From NCBI GenBank assembly GCA_025964695.1, contig JAOPYK010000214.1, forward strand, positions 1 to 35,427: a stretch of 35,427 bases of DNA. The letters run 5' to 3'. A program made the position numbers and the translations under genes. Shown in pieces: positions 14,676 to 22,141 of this stretch (within the stretch, counting starts at the first letter, position 1; the number at the start of each line of letters is the position of its first letter). This stretch comes from Streptosporangiaceae bacterium (GTDB lineage Bacteria; Actinomycetota; Actinomycetes; Streptosporangiales; Streptosporangiaceae). Below the pieces are notes generated by a model. The model ran no database searches and had not been told where the DNA came from. It was given only the letters and a program-made list of their open reading frames with translations.

Positions 14676-15542
14676 TCACCCGGCCGGCGCGATCGCCGCT
14701 TTGAGGACGTCCCGCAGAGACGTCGGCGGACGGCCGATCAGGCCGGCGAGTGCCGGGTCGACCGGGGAGAAGTCGCCCTGGCGGCTGGCGGCGAACAGCC
14801 CGACGAGCATCCCCGCCTGCGGTTCGGGCACGCCGTGGGAGACCAGGCCCGCCCGGTACTGCTCGTCGGTCACCGTGACATGCTTGATCGGGCGCCCGGT
14901 GAACTCGGAGGCGATTGCTGCCACGTCGGCGAGGTCGAGGGCTTGGGAGCCGGTGAGCGGCGGGGTCGGACCGTCAAAGCGTCCCTCGTCGGTCAGCGCG
15001 ATCGCGGCCGCCTCGGCCAGGTCGGCGTGGGCCGTCCAGGAGACCGGCCCGTCCTGCGGCACGGCCAGTTCGCCTGTCTGCAGGGCCCCACGGAGCAGCA
15101 TCACCGTCGTGGCCGCGTAGAAGCCGTTGCGCAGCGAGGTGTGGGCGACACCGGAATCCCGCAGCGCCTTCTCGGTGGCGGCGTGGTCGGGCATGGGCGA
15201 GAACGGGGAGGACGGGTTCACGCCCACGTGGCTGGTGTAGAGGATCCGGCGCGCACCGGCCGCCTTGGCCTCCTCGATCGCGGTGCGGTGCTGGCTGACC
15301 GCCGTCTCGCCGGTGGTGTCGGCGGACACGATCAGGACCTGCGACGCTCCCTCGAAGGCTTGGGCGAGGCTCGCGGGATCGGTGAAGTCACCCCGGCGGA
15401 CGCGGATGCCCCGCTCGGCCAGTCCTCGCGCCTTCTCCGGGTCGCGGACGCTCACTGCGATCTGCTCGGCGGGGACGCGATGAAGCAGGTCCTCGACGAT
15501 GGCCCGGCCGAGCTGGCCGGTGGCCCCGGTAACGATGATCAT
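14676..15542 (-). CDS. QorB-like NAD(P)H:quinone oxidoreductase (NmrA-type)
   Basis: 288 residues. The start is the ATG at 15542, about six bases after a GGAGGTCATC leader. MIIVTGATGQLGRAIVEDLL is the NADPH-binding loop. VSVRDPEKARGLAERGIRVR, RRILYTSHVGV, DHAATEKALRDSGVAHTSLR and RNGFYAATTVMLL follow the same order as E. coli QorB (YtfG). The C-terminal region holds LTGSQALDLADVAAIAS, then IGRPPTSLRDVLK. It would reduce quinones or related electrophiles in the cytosol. It is transcribed divergently from a TetR regulator with a palindrome between them and is very likely its target. A strong hairpin follows the gene. Confidence 0.9.
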   Translation of the reverse strand: MIIVTGATGQLGRAIVEDLLHRVPAEQIAVSVRDPEKARGLAERGIRVRRGDFTDPASLAQAFEGASQVLIVSADTTGETAVSQHRTAIEEAKAAGARRILYTSHVGVNPSSPFSPMPDHAATEKALRDSGVAHTSLRNGFYAATTVMLLRGALQTGELAVPQDGPVSWTAHADLAEAAAIALTDEGRFDGPTPPLTGSQALDLADVAAIASEFTGRPIKHVTVTDEQYRAGLVSHGVPEPQAGMLVGLFAASRQGDFSPVDPALAGLIGRPPTSLRDVLKAAIAPAG

Positions 15543-15648
15543 GATGACCTCCAGTTGGTTCAGTTGCGGTGAGGTAACGGCGCACGGGGCGCCTCCCGGC
15601 GGGGATCAACCCTGTCCGACACCGTATTCACTGCTAACACCAATTACG

Positions 15649-15666
15649 CTATCACTGATATGATAG
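15649..15666. promoter_or_regulatory. TetR-type operator candidate
   Basis: CTATCA-CTGATA-TGATAG is an inverted repeat with 6-bp arms in the divergent promoter region of the reductase and TetR genes. It recalls tetO (CTATCAGTGATAG) in its half-sites. It also contains TATGAT, so a bound repressor would block RNA polymerase. Confidence 0.6.
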
Positions 15667-15698
15667 TGCCGCTAACGGCGGTCTGTTATCGTTGAAAC

Positions 15699-16406
15699 AT
15701 GGAGGTAGTTGACTTCGCTGCCGAGGGCAGCCCCCGCGAGCGCATCCTCGCCGTCACGACCAAGCTGCTCGCCGCGGGCGGCCGGGAGGCCGTCTCGACC
15801 CGCGTGGTAAGTGCCGCGGCCGGGGTGCAGGCCCCGACCATCTACCGGCTCTTCGGCGACATGCAGGGCCTGCTCGACGCGGTCGCGGCCGAGGGCTTCA
15901 CCGCCTACCTGAACAGCAAGACCGGCCTGGAACCCACCCCCGACCCGGTGGAAGACCTCCGCACCGGCTGGGACCTGCACGTCGGCTTCGGCCTGGCCAA
16001 CCCGGCCCTGTACCTGCTCATGTGCGAGCCCCGCCCCGGGGCGGCTCCCCCGGCCGCTGTCGCCGGTGCCCAGGTCCTCGCCGCGCACATCCGCCGGATC
16101 GCCGAGGCAGGCCGACTGCGCGTCAGCGAGGAACGCGCCGCCCACCTCATCCAGGCCGCCGGCCGCGGAACGACCCTCACACTGATCGCCATGCCCGCCG
16201 ACCGCCGCGACCCCGAACTGTCACCCCTGACCCGCGAAGCGATCATCACCGCCATCACCACCGACATCCCCGCACCCGCCCTACCCGGACCGGTCAGCGC
16301 CGCAGTCGCCCTCCGCGCCGTCCTGCCGCAGACCACCGCCCTCACCGACCAGGAGAAGGGCCTCCTACAGGAGTGGCTCGACCGCATCTCCAGCCCGGCC
16401 CGCTGA
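15699..16406 (+). CDS. TetR-family transcriptional regulator
   Basis: 235 residues from the ATG at 15699. No ribosome site precedes it. TATCGT lies 8-13 bases upstream of the ATG, so the transcript may be leaderless. The N-terminal helix-turn-helix is clear: SPRERILAVTTKLLAAGGRE, then AVSTRVVSAAAGVQAPTIYR, then LFGDMQGLLDAVA. The rest is the variable helical ligand-binding domain (LRTGWDLHVGFGLANPALYL). It probably represses the divergent QorB-like quinone reductase and itself through the palindrome at 15649-15666. The inducer could be a quinone or another electrophile; this is inference from the neighbour. Confidence 0.92.
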   Translation: MEVVDFAAEGSPRERILAVTTKLLAAGGREAVSTRVVSAAAGVQAPTIYRLFGDMQGLLDAVAAEGFTAYLNSKTGLEPTPDPVEDLRTGWDLHVGFGLANPALYLLMCEPRPGAAPPAAVAGAQVLAAHIRRIAEAGRLRVSEERAAHLIQAAGRGTTLTLIAMPADRRDPELSPLTREAIITAITTDIPAPALPGPVSAAVALRAVLPQTTALTDQEKGLLQEWLDRISSPAR

Positions 16407-16516
16407 CACCACTCCTTCGAAAACGGCAACACGGTCCGACGGGTGACCACCAACCGACCGCCGGTCAGGCCATGATCAAACCCGTTCCCAGCTGGCTCGC
16501 TCCATGTTGTATGCCG

Positions 16517-17400
16517 TTAACGGGGGACTGGATCCTGCGAATTGATTCCGTTCTCGGAGCTCGGTGAGAGTCGTGGTGTCAATGAGGAAACCGTCCCGGT
16601 TGCGCCGCAGGCGGGCAGGGCGGCCAGGTGAGCGGCGAGTTCGCGTCGACGTCGTTCCAATGCGGGTGCGGGCTTGCCGTCGAAGACGATCAGTACGCGT
16701 GGGAAGCGCGGGTATCTGTCACGCCAAGCGGCAGTCTGACGGGCGCCTGATCCGTCTGCGGGTGTCGGGACGTAGTCGTAGTAGCGGGCGTAGAAGGTGA
16801 CCTTGGCGGCGAGGCGCGCCACGCTCATGGGCGCGCGGTCGAGTTCGATGAAGAACCGCAGGTGGTCGCTGCGACGGGCGGCCGGGTCCTCGGCGACGTA
16901 GTACAGCAGGGCGTCGCAGATCAGATGGCTGTCCTCGTACCGGCCGCCGCCGCTGCCGAAGCGGTGGGAGACCTCCGGGGTCCAGTCGAGTGGTCCGCAG
17001 TCGTGGCTGAGGCGGCGGGCGTGTTCGACGAACGCCAGGCCGGTTTCGTTGACGGCGAGCATGTGTTGTTGCAGGGGGCCGCTGGCCCGCTGGTGGCTCA
17101 TCCGGTAGGCCCTGGAGGTGACCTCTCCGCTACCCTCCACCACCTGCGCGCGGCCGCGGTGAGGAACCAGGCCGCTTCGTGGGTGCCGCGGTCGCGCACG
17201 TTGGCGACGAGCCCGAGCGTGCGGAGCGTACGCAGCTCACGGGTGGCGTAACCGGACCTCGCCTCGGGGAGGAGAAGTCTCCTGATCTGCCCGGTCGTCA
17301 GAAGCCGGTGCTGGTACAGGCAGGTCAGGGCGAAGGCCGCGAAGCCACTGAGCGTCTCTCGCCCCGCCGACAGGCTGACCTGCTGATCGCTGTTGGTCAT
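16517..17400 (-). pseudogene. Replication-relaxation family protein, frameshifted
   Basis: From the ATG at 17400 (GAGGG six bases upstream) the first frame gives a winged-helix part: ALTCLYQHRLLTTGQIRRLL, then LRTLRTLGLVANVRDRGTHE, then AAWFLTAAAR. Around 17140-17147 the reading shifts by one base to VEGSGEVTSRAYRMSHQRAS, then MLAVNETGLAFVEHAR, then LICDALLYYVA, then FFIELDRAPMSVARLAAKV, then FYARYYDYVP, then FPRVLIVFDGK. Together these match replication-relaxation proteins (Pfam PF13814), found on actinobacterial plasmids and integrative elements next to conjugation ATPases. A single-base indel or a sequencing error separates the parts. The C-terminus (about 20 residues after LAAHLAAL) looks unrelated to the family. 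Confidence 0.8.
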
Positions 17401-17409
17401 GGCAGACCC

Positions 17410-17914
17410 TCAGCAGATCCGGTCGGACCAGCCGCCGGGCTCATCAGCGGGCGACGGCGTCAGCTCGGTGCCATGGCCATCGCCCCGCCGTACGATCCGA
17501 TGAGCTGGCCGCCCCTGCGGAGACGCTCGAGCGGGGCGTCCATTGCCCGGATCCACGGGCGTTTCTCGCGCGGGGAGATCTCTCCCCCGCCCGCCGCGAG
17601 AGGCAGCATCTGCGCCGCTGCGGCCGGGCAGGAACTCGTCGATGAGCTCCAGCATCAGATCCGGCCCGCCCAGCGCCAGACCGCAGGCCCCATCCATGAC
17701 CCGCGCGCCGCGACCGGATGCCCCCGCCCGGGAGTGCCGCCGTCGCAGATGAGCGGTGCTGGCAGGAGAGATGTCCCGGCCGGTTCGCGACCTGCCGCTG
17801 AAGCCGGATCCGCTGCAGTCGCTGGCCGCCGCGGTCTATGACGTACGGCCCGATCTCGGCGAGCGTGCCGAGGTGTGCCTGGACTTGCTGCCACTGACGG
17901 CTGCCCGGGTCCAT
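17410..17914 (-). pseudogene. Unrecognised degraded coding region upstream of the replication-relaxation gene
   Basis: The minus strand has protein-like text in two frames: LGTLAEIGPYVIDRGGQRLQ, then RIRLQRQVANRPGHLS (17914 to about 17780), then in a second frame MDGACGLALGGPDLMLELID, then EFLPGRSG, then GRDLPARETPVDPGNGRPAR. The switch is near 17700-17760. Position and orientation suggest the C-terminal end of an ATP-binding or transfer protein that commonly precedes replication-relaxation genes, but the family was not recognised. Confidence 0.3.
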
Positions 17915-18264
17915 TCATTCACGTGCACCGGCCTAGGGCGAGGGCGCCACCGTACGCCTGTGTCGTCGAGGTCTCGGTGCAGGAATCTGGAGTATGGAGA
18001 GCCGCGGTACCAAGGACCGTACGGGGAGCGAGGGTAGGGTTCGTACGGGTCGCTATGGCCACTGGAAATGCCGCTGAGGAAGCCGTCCCCATATCCATCA
18101 TGAAAGGGGCCGCGGGCCTTCGGCGATACGCCACTCGATCCGCCGCTCTGGATCGGGGCATCGGCGTCCGCGGTGTCGTCGGCCGTGATCAGGAGGGCAC
18201 CAGCGATCGCTCCTGTGCCGAGGGCAGCGGTCAGGCGGTTACAGGTCCTGCTGCGTGCGGTCAT
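17836..18264 (-). CDS. Small hypothetical protein with a possible signal peptide
   Basis: 142 residues from the ATG at 18264; no clear ribosome site. The first 35 residues (MTARSRTCNRLTAALGTGAI, then AGALLITADDTADADA) look like a signal peptide with an ADA cleavage site. The middle is rich in Gly, Ser, Tyr and Pro (FHDGYGDGFLSGISSGHSDP, then YEPYPRSPYGPWYRGSPY). Codon third positions are mostly G or C. The end overlaps the degraded region at 17410-17914, so the C-terminus may be artefactual. Function unknown. Confidence 0.4.
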   Translation of the reverse strand: MTARSRTCNRLTAALGTGAIAGALLITADDTADADAPIQSGGSSGVSPKARGPFHDGYGDGFLSGISSGHSDPYEPYPRSPYGPWYRGSPYSRFLHRDLDDTGVRWRPRPRPVHVNEWTRAAVSGSKSRHTSARSPRSGRTS

Positions 18265-18394
18265 GACAGCGAAGCTGGTCAGGCGCTGGCGGCCGCTCCG
18301 GTATCAGCGGGACGGGAGCGTTCAGCAGGATCCGTGACTCTTCCTCATTCGGCCGGGTCTGATTTCACTGGTGGTTCGCCGCCGGGGACGAGCC

Positions 18395-18771
18395 GTGCGA
18401 ACCTTACGGCCGGCCGCCGCTATCGGCCCTGCGCTGCGGCCGGGCGGCCGGCTCGCCTTCGTCAGCATGGCGGAGCCGCGGCGCAACGACTGGATCCAGG
18501 TGAGCGAGGCCATGCGACAGCACGTGACTATGCCGGACTTCAGGTAGGCGCCGGAATGTTCTCGCTCGCAGATCCAGAACGGATCGGTGAGGTGCTCACC
18601 GGGGCCGGGCTGTCGGAGGTGACCTCGACGCCAGTCGAGTCGCCCATGAACTGGGGGCGCGATGCCGGCGGCGCGGCCGATCTCCTGACCACCTCGGGAC
18701 CGGCTCGATTCATATTGAGCCAGGTCGACCGGGCCACGGCAGGCCGGGCCCGCGACGCGGTTGTCGCCGAC
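18395..18771 (+). pseudogene. Class I SAM-dependent methyltransferase, C-terminal remnant
   Basis: One frame reads AAAIGPALRPGGRLAFVSMA, then EPRRNDWIQVSEAMRQHV, ending at a TAG at 18545. The continuation is in the next frame: GAGMFSLADPERIGEVLTGA, then GLSEVTSTPVESPMNWGRDA, then LLTTSGPARFILSQVD. This is the post-SAM-binding half of a UbiE-like methyltransferase family (LRPGGRL, GMFSLADPDRIREVL). The N-terminal SAM-binding loop is missing. The second frame then runs directly into an IS256 transposase fragment. Confidence 0.75.
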
Positions 18772-18930
18772 GCCGCTGTGGACCGGTTCGCCGAGTTCTC
18801 CCAGGTGTGGGAGGACAGGTACCCGGCGATCATCTGGCTGTGGGAGAACGCCTGGGCCGAGTTCGTGCCGTTCCTGGCCTTCGACGTGGAGATAAGGAAG
18901 GACGTGGAGATAAGGAAGGTGGTGTGCACC
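18772..18930 (+). pseudogene. IS256-family transposase remnant
   Basis: The frame reads AVDRFAEFSQVWEDRYPAII, then WLWENAWAEFVPFLAFDVEI, then RKVVCT. This is the C-terminal part of IS256-type mutator transposases, just before the TNAIESxNxxxR motif, which is absent. It contains an internal 18-bp tandem duplication that repeats DVEIRK. It is in frame with the methyltransferase remnant, giving a chimeric reading frame. Confidence 0.8.
18883..18918 (+). repeat. 18-bp perfect tandem duplication
   Basis: GACGTGGAGATAAGGAAG occurs twice in direct succession (18883-18900 and 18901-18918) inside the IS256 remnant, duplicating DVEIRK in frame. Probably replication slippage in a dead gene. Confidence 0.9.
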
Positions 18931-19304
18931 GACCTGATGAACCGCACGGGTCTTCGGACCAGCAGCTGCGGACACCGACGTCCCGTCCCCGGCGATACCT
19001 GCCCGGCACATGACGGCCAGGCTGCGAGGGGCCTGCGCGCGCTGCTTCCACCGTCCTGGGCGCGCGTGGGGACCCGTTTGGATACGCTCAGCCACCGATG
19101 CGAGCACGGCTGATGCTCGTTCATTGATCGGCCGGTAGGGGGCCGTGAAGGGCGGGCGGTGTGAGCGGCGATGCAGCTGCGCCCGGCGGGCGATGACCCT
19201 CAACGGATCCAGCCAAGCCAGCCGAACGACAGACCGGCCCCAGACCGGGACGTAAGGCAGGCCTCCCGGCAGATCAGCGGAACGATCTGCTCCGGCGACA
19301 TGAT
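18931..19304. other. Stretch without a recognised gene
   Basis: Long frames exist on both strands because of the high GC content, but none has a recognisable domain. Probably more remnant DNA downstream of the IS256 fragment. Confidence 0.4.
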
Positions 19305-19601
19305 TCAGGCGGCCCTGCCGCCGGCGCGTGCGATGATCCAGTCGGCACCGCGCTGAGCCCACGCGATGCGGCGGTGCGTCCTCGGCCGCGCGGCGGTCCG
19401 CTTCCGGTCGGTCGGACGGCGAACCGTTGCATCGTGACCGACCGAGACACACGCCAGCTCCGCCAACCGCGCTCCGGCCCCCGCCAGCTCGAGCAGCGCA
19501 CGCCGCTCCGCAGCAGGACCCGGCGCATCCAGCAGGCACGCGTACAGCGCCTCGACCTCAGCCACCCGCGCGCCCAGCCGTAGCAGCGCCTCGTCGCTCA
19601 C
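19305..19601 (-). CDS. Small hypothetical protein
   Basis: 98 residues from the GTG at 19601, preceded by GGGAGG at a spacing of about nine bases; an ATG at 19625 is in frame but has no site. The sequence starts SDEALLRLGARVAEVEALYA, then LLDAPGPAAERRALLELAGA, and ends RRIAWAQRGADWIIARAGG. The first half is Ala/Leu/Glu-rich and likely helical (coiled-coil-like). The second half is basic. No domain recognised. It is transcribed away from the LCP gene at 19906. Probably cytoplasmic; a nucleic-acid-binding role is possible from the Arg-rich part, but this is a guess. Confidence 0.55.
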   Translation of the reverse strand: MSDEALLRLGARVAEVEALYACLLDAPGPAAERRALLELAGAGARLAELACVSVGHDATVRRPTDRKRTAARPRTHRRIAWAQRGADWIIARAGGRAA

Positions 19602-19905
19602 CGCCGATTTCCTCCCGCAACCCATCGTGAATGAACCGCCGCGTAGTTCGCCCCGCTATTTGTTCCGCAACCGATCTCGCGGCCGGGGCGCCGCCGACCA
19701 CGCGGCGCGTCGACGCGGCGCCAGGCGGAAACAGTTGCCCAGTTGCGTGAGTGTTTGACAGTATTCCCTCGACGCTCGCAGCGCAATCGAAGGAAACCTC
19801 TGCAAAGGGGCTTAGATCGACCTTCGCTGGAGTGTGTGACCGCAGTAGCCGGTGCCGTCGGCTGCGCTGAGGCATCCGGATCCGTACTTGGAGTTGTTGA
19901 AGCCT
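19602..19905. other. Intergenic region upstream of the LCP gene
   Basis: Contains TTGACA at 19755-19760, a perfect -35 hexamer, but no matching -10 at 16-18 bases. No gene is seen. Confidence 0.4.
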
Positions 19906-21321
19906 ATGAGCGGCAATCCGATGTACACGGGGTATGTCGACGACGATCCCGGTCCGGTGCGGCCGCGCCGTTGGCGCATCCTCGGGTGGTTGTCGGTCGG
20001 CCTGTCGGTGGTGCTGATGGGCACCAGCCTCACCGCGTACGGGTTCTACTGGAGCCTGCAGCACAACATCCACCACGAGGACACCAACGGTCTGATCGGC
20101 GCGGATCGGCCGAAGAAGCTCAACAGCGCGCTCAACATCCTGATGCTGGGCACCGACAGCCGGGCGGGCGCCAACGCCGCGTATGGCCGCAGCATGAAGA
20201 ACGAGCCGCCTCGTTCGGACACGATGATCCTGCTGCATCTGTCGCCGGGCGGCGGTCAGGCGATGGGGGTCAGCTTCCCGCGGGACATGATGGTGCCGAT
20301 CCCGTCCTGTGCGCGTAAGGACGGGACCAGGACCGCGGCGGTATCGGTGGGGATGCTCAATTCGTCGTTCACCCTGGGCGGGGCGTCCTGCACGATCAAG
20401 ACCATCGAGGGTTTCACCAACATCAAGATCGACCATTTCATGCAGGTCGACTTCACCAGCTTCAAGAGCATCACCAAGGCAGTTGGCGGCGTGGAGATCT
20501 GCCTGCCGCAGGCCGTCGACGACAAGGACTCCAAGCTGCACCTGTCCAAGGGGCGCCACGTCATCTCCGGTGAGACCGCATTGGCATATGTGCGTAACCG
20601 GCATGGGCTCGGGGACGGCTCGGACCTGCAGCGGATCAAGCGCCAGCAGCAGTTCATGGGCTCGCTGGCCAACAAGGTGCTGAGCGCCGGAACGCTCACC
20701 AACCCCAAGAAGCTACTGTCCTTGGCCGAGGCGGGCACCAAGTCCCTCACCACGGACAAGGACCTGGACATCAACAGCATGATGAAGATCGCCCAAGGCG
20801 CGCAGAGCATGACCGCCGGCAAGCTGCGCTTCGTCACCGCTCCCATCGGGGCCTACGCGCCCGACCCCAACCGGGTGGCCCTCTCCCAGCCCGCCGCCGA
20901 CCAGTTCTTCGGCGCCATCCGCAATGACAAACAGGTCACCGACCAACCCAAGGGTTCGGCCGCGAGCAAGACTCCGCCCAGCCAGGTACGGGTGCGGATC
21001 TTCAACGCGACCAGCACGCAGGGACTTGCTGGACGGATCTCCGACCGATTGCGGGCCCAGGGCTTTCAAGTGATCAAGGTCGGCACCTCGTCACCCCGCA
21101 AGACCACGCAAGTGCTGTACGGCAGCGGCGCCGACCATCCGGCCGCCACCCTGGCCGCAGTGATCTCCGGCACCAGACTGGTCCCCCGCGCCAACGGCAC
21201 CGCGGGCGTCGTGGACCTGATCGTCGGCTCGGACTTCACCTCCGTCAAGGCCAAGCCGACCGTCATCCCCAAACTCCAGGGTGAGATCCACGCCAACGAC
21301 GACATCTGCAAGAAGCCCTGA
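19906..21321 (+). CDS. LytR-CpsA-Psr (LCP) family protein with LytR_C domain
   Basis: 471 residues. The ATG at 19906 is chosen because MSGNPMYTGYVDDD begins a typical cytoplasmic tail; GGAG lies about 12 bases upstream. One membrane segment is at about residues 24-46 (ILGWLSVGLSVVLMGTSLTA). The LCP catalytic domain spans about 70-260: LNILMLGTDSRAG, RSDTMILLHLSP, GVSFPRDMMVPIP, FMQVDFTSFKSITKAVGGVE, and ALAYVRNRHGLGDGSDLQRI, with the conserved Asp and Arg residues that bind the polyprenyl-pyrophosphate substrate. A LytR_C domain ends the protein (VRVRIFNATSTQGLAGRISD). It transfers glycopolymers from lipid carriers to peptidoglycan on the outer membrane face. Convergent with a second LCP gene. 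Confidence 0.93.
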   Translation: MSGNPMYTGYVDDDPGPVRPRRWRILGWLSVGLSVVLMGTSLTAYGFYWSLQHNIHHEDTNGLIGADRPKKLNSALNILMLGTDSRAGANAAYGRSMKNEPPRSDTMILLHLSPGGGQAMGVSFPRDMMVPIPSCARKDGTRTAAVSVGMLNSSFTLGGASCTIKTIEGFTNIKIDHFMQVDFTSFKSITKAVGGVEICLPQAVDDKDSKLHLSKGRHVISGETALAYVRNRHGLGDGSDLQRIKRQQQFMGSLANKVLSAGTLTNPKKLLSLAEAGTKSLTTDKDLDINSMMKIAQGAQSMTAGKLRFVTAPIGAYAPDPNRVALSQPAADQFFGAIRNDKQVTDQPKGSAASKTPPSQVRVRIFNATSTQGLAGRISDRLRAQGFQVIKVGTSSPRKTTQVLYGSGADHPAATLAAVISGTRLVPRANGTAGVVDLIVGSDFTSVKAKPTVIPKLQGEIHANDDICKKP

Positions 21322-21390
21322 GAGATGGTCCTGCCTCAACCGCCCGTCCGAGGCTGGCAATGCAGCGCACTGTACGTCAGCGGTTCCATC

Positions 21391-21432
21391 AACGGCTCCA
21401 TCAACGGCTCTACGTCACGGTCCACGTCATGG
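21391..21432 (+). repeat. 12-bp short tandem repeat
   Basis: TCCATCAACGGC occurs twice in a row and is followed by two weaker copies (TCTACGTCACGG, TCCACGTCATGG). Non-coding position; no function suggested. Confidence 0.5.
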
Positions 21433-21589
21433 ACGGCCTCGCCGCTGCCCTCGGATTCGGGAGCATCGCTCATCGGTGGTCCTTGCCCGGGAGGCAGGCG
21501 CCTTCGGGCTCGGTGACAGACCACGAGATCACTTGCACAAGATCGCTGGCAGGCTCCGCTCAGGGCTCCTGGGCCGGTATGCGTAGCCA

Positions 21590-21945
21590 GGTGGGTGGCG
21601 GGAACTCTGGGTCGGTAAATCTTCGGGCAGGCCGTGGTGGTGGTTTGGCGGTGGGCTGGCCCTGAGGACGGCTCGGTCACAGCGTCGCCGCATTTGGCGG
21701 GATCGGGCGCCGGCAGAGCGGCCAGGTCGGACTGCCCCGGTTCGCGCATGTCCAGCGGCGCCTCATCCACGGTGACCGCCTTGGGGCACGGCTTGAGGTC
21801 GATCCGGATGATCGTCGCGGTGATCTTGGTGAGCGCGGCGACCTGCTGGCGGCGGGTTTGGTGGCGCCTGGCCACATCCTGATGAGCGCGCCCAACGTGA
21901 CCAGCGTTAAGGGCACAATGACGGCCAGAACGGCGCGCCCCGCCC
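21590..21945 (-). pseudogene. YibE/F-like membrane protein, N-terminal remnant with frameshift
   Basis: The first frame reads GRAVLAVIVPLTLVTLGALI, then RMWPGATKPAA, a membrane segment followed by the WPG turn seen at the start of YibE/F proteins. It then shifts to RQQVAALTKITATIIRIDLK, then PCPKAVTV, then DPAKCGDAVTE, then SSGPAHRQTTT, like the family's soluble part (conserved cysteines, GPxxGxTT). The multi-helix YibE/F core that should follow is absent. Identification rests on motif order only. Confidence 0.45.
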
Positions 21946-22141
21946 TGCGGGTGCTGGGTGCACCCCGTGCCGTGCGCGTGGCTACCGCCCGTGGCCGCCG
22001 ACCTCGCCCGCGCGGTGGGAATGGCCAGGCAGGGGTCGTGGCGGTGGCCCGGCAATGGTGTTCACATCGTCCACAGGTGTTGTCCTTCGCAAGTGCCGGT
22101 TGCGCCGGGTCCTGGGCGCGTCCGGTTGTCGGGGGCTGGGG

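Noticed and set aside
17875-19113. A 412-codon plus-strand frame
   Set aside because: Only its middle has protein similarity, and that consists of a methyltransferase remnant joined to an IS256 remnant; the ends are non-coding text.
18322-19539. A 405-codon minus-strand frame
   Set aside because: No domain, no start signal; it runs antisense to the methyltransferase and IS256 remnants.
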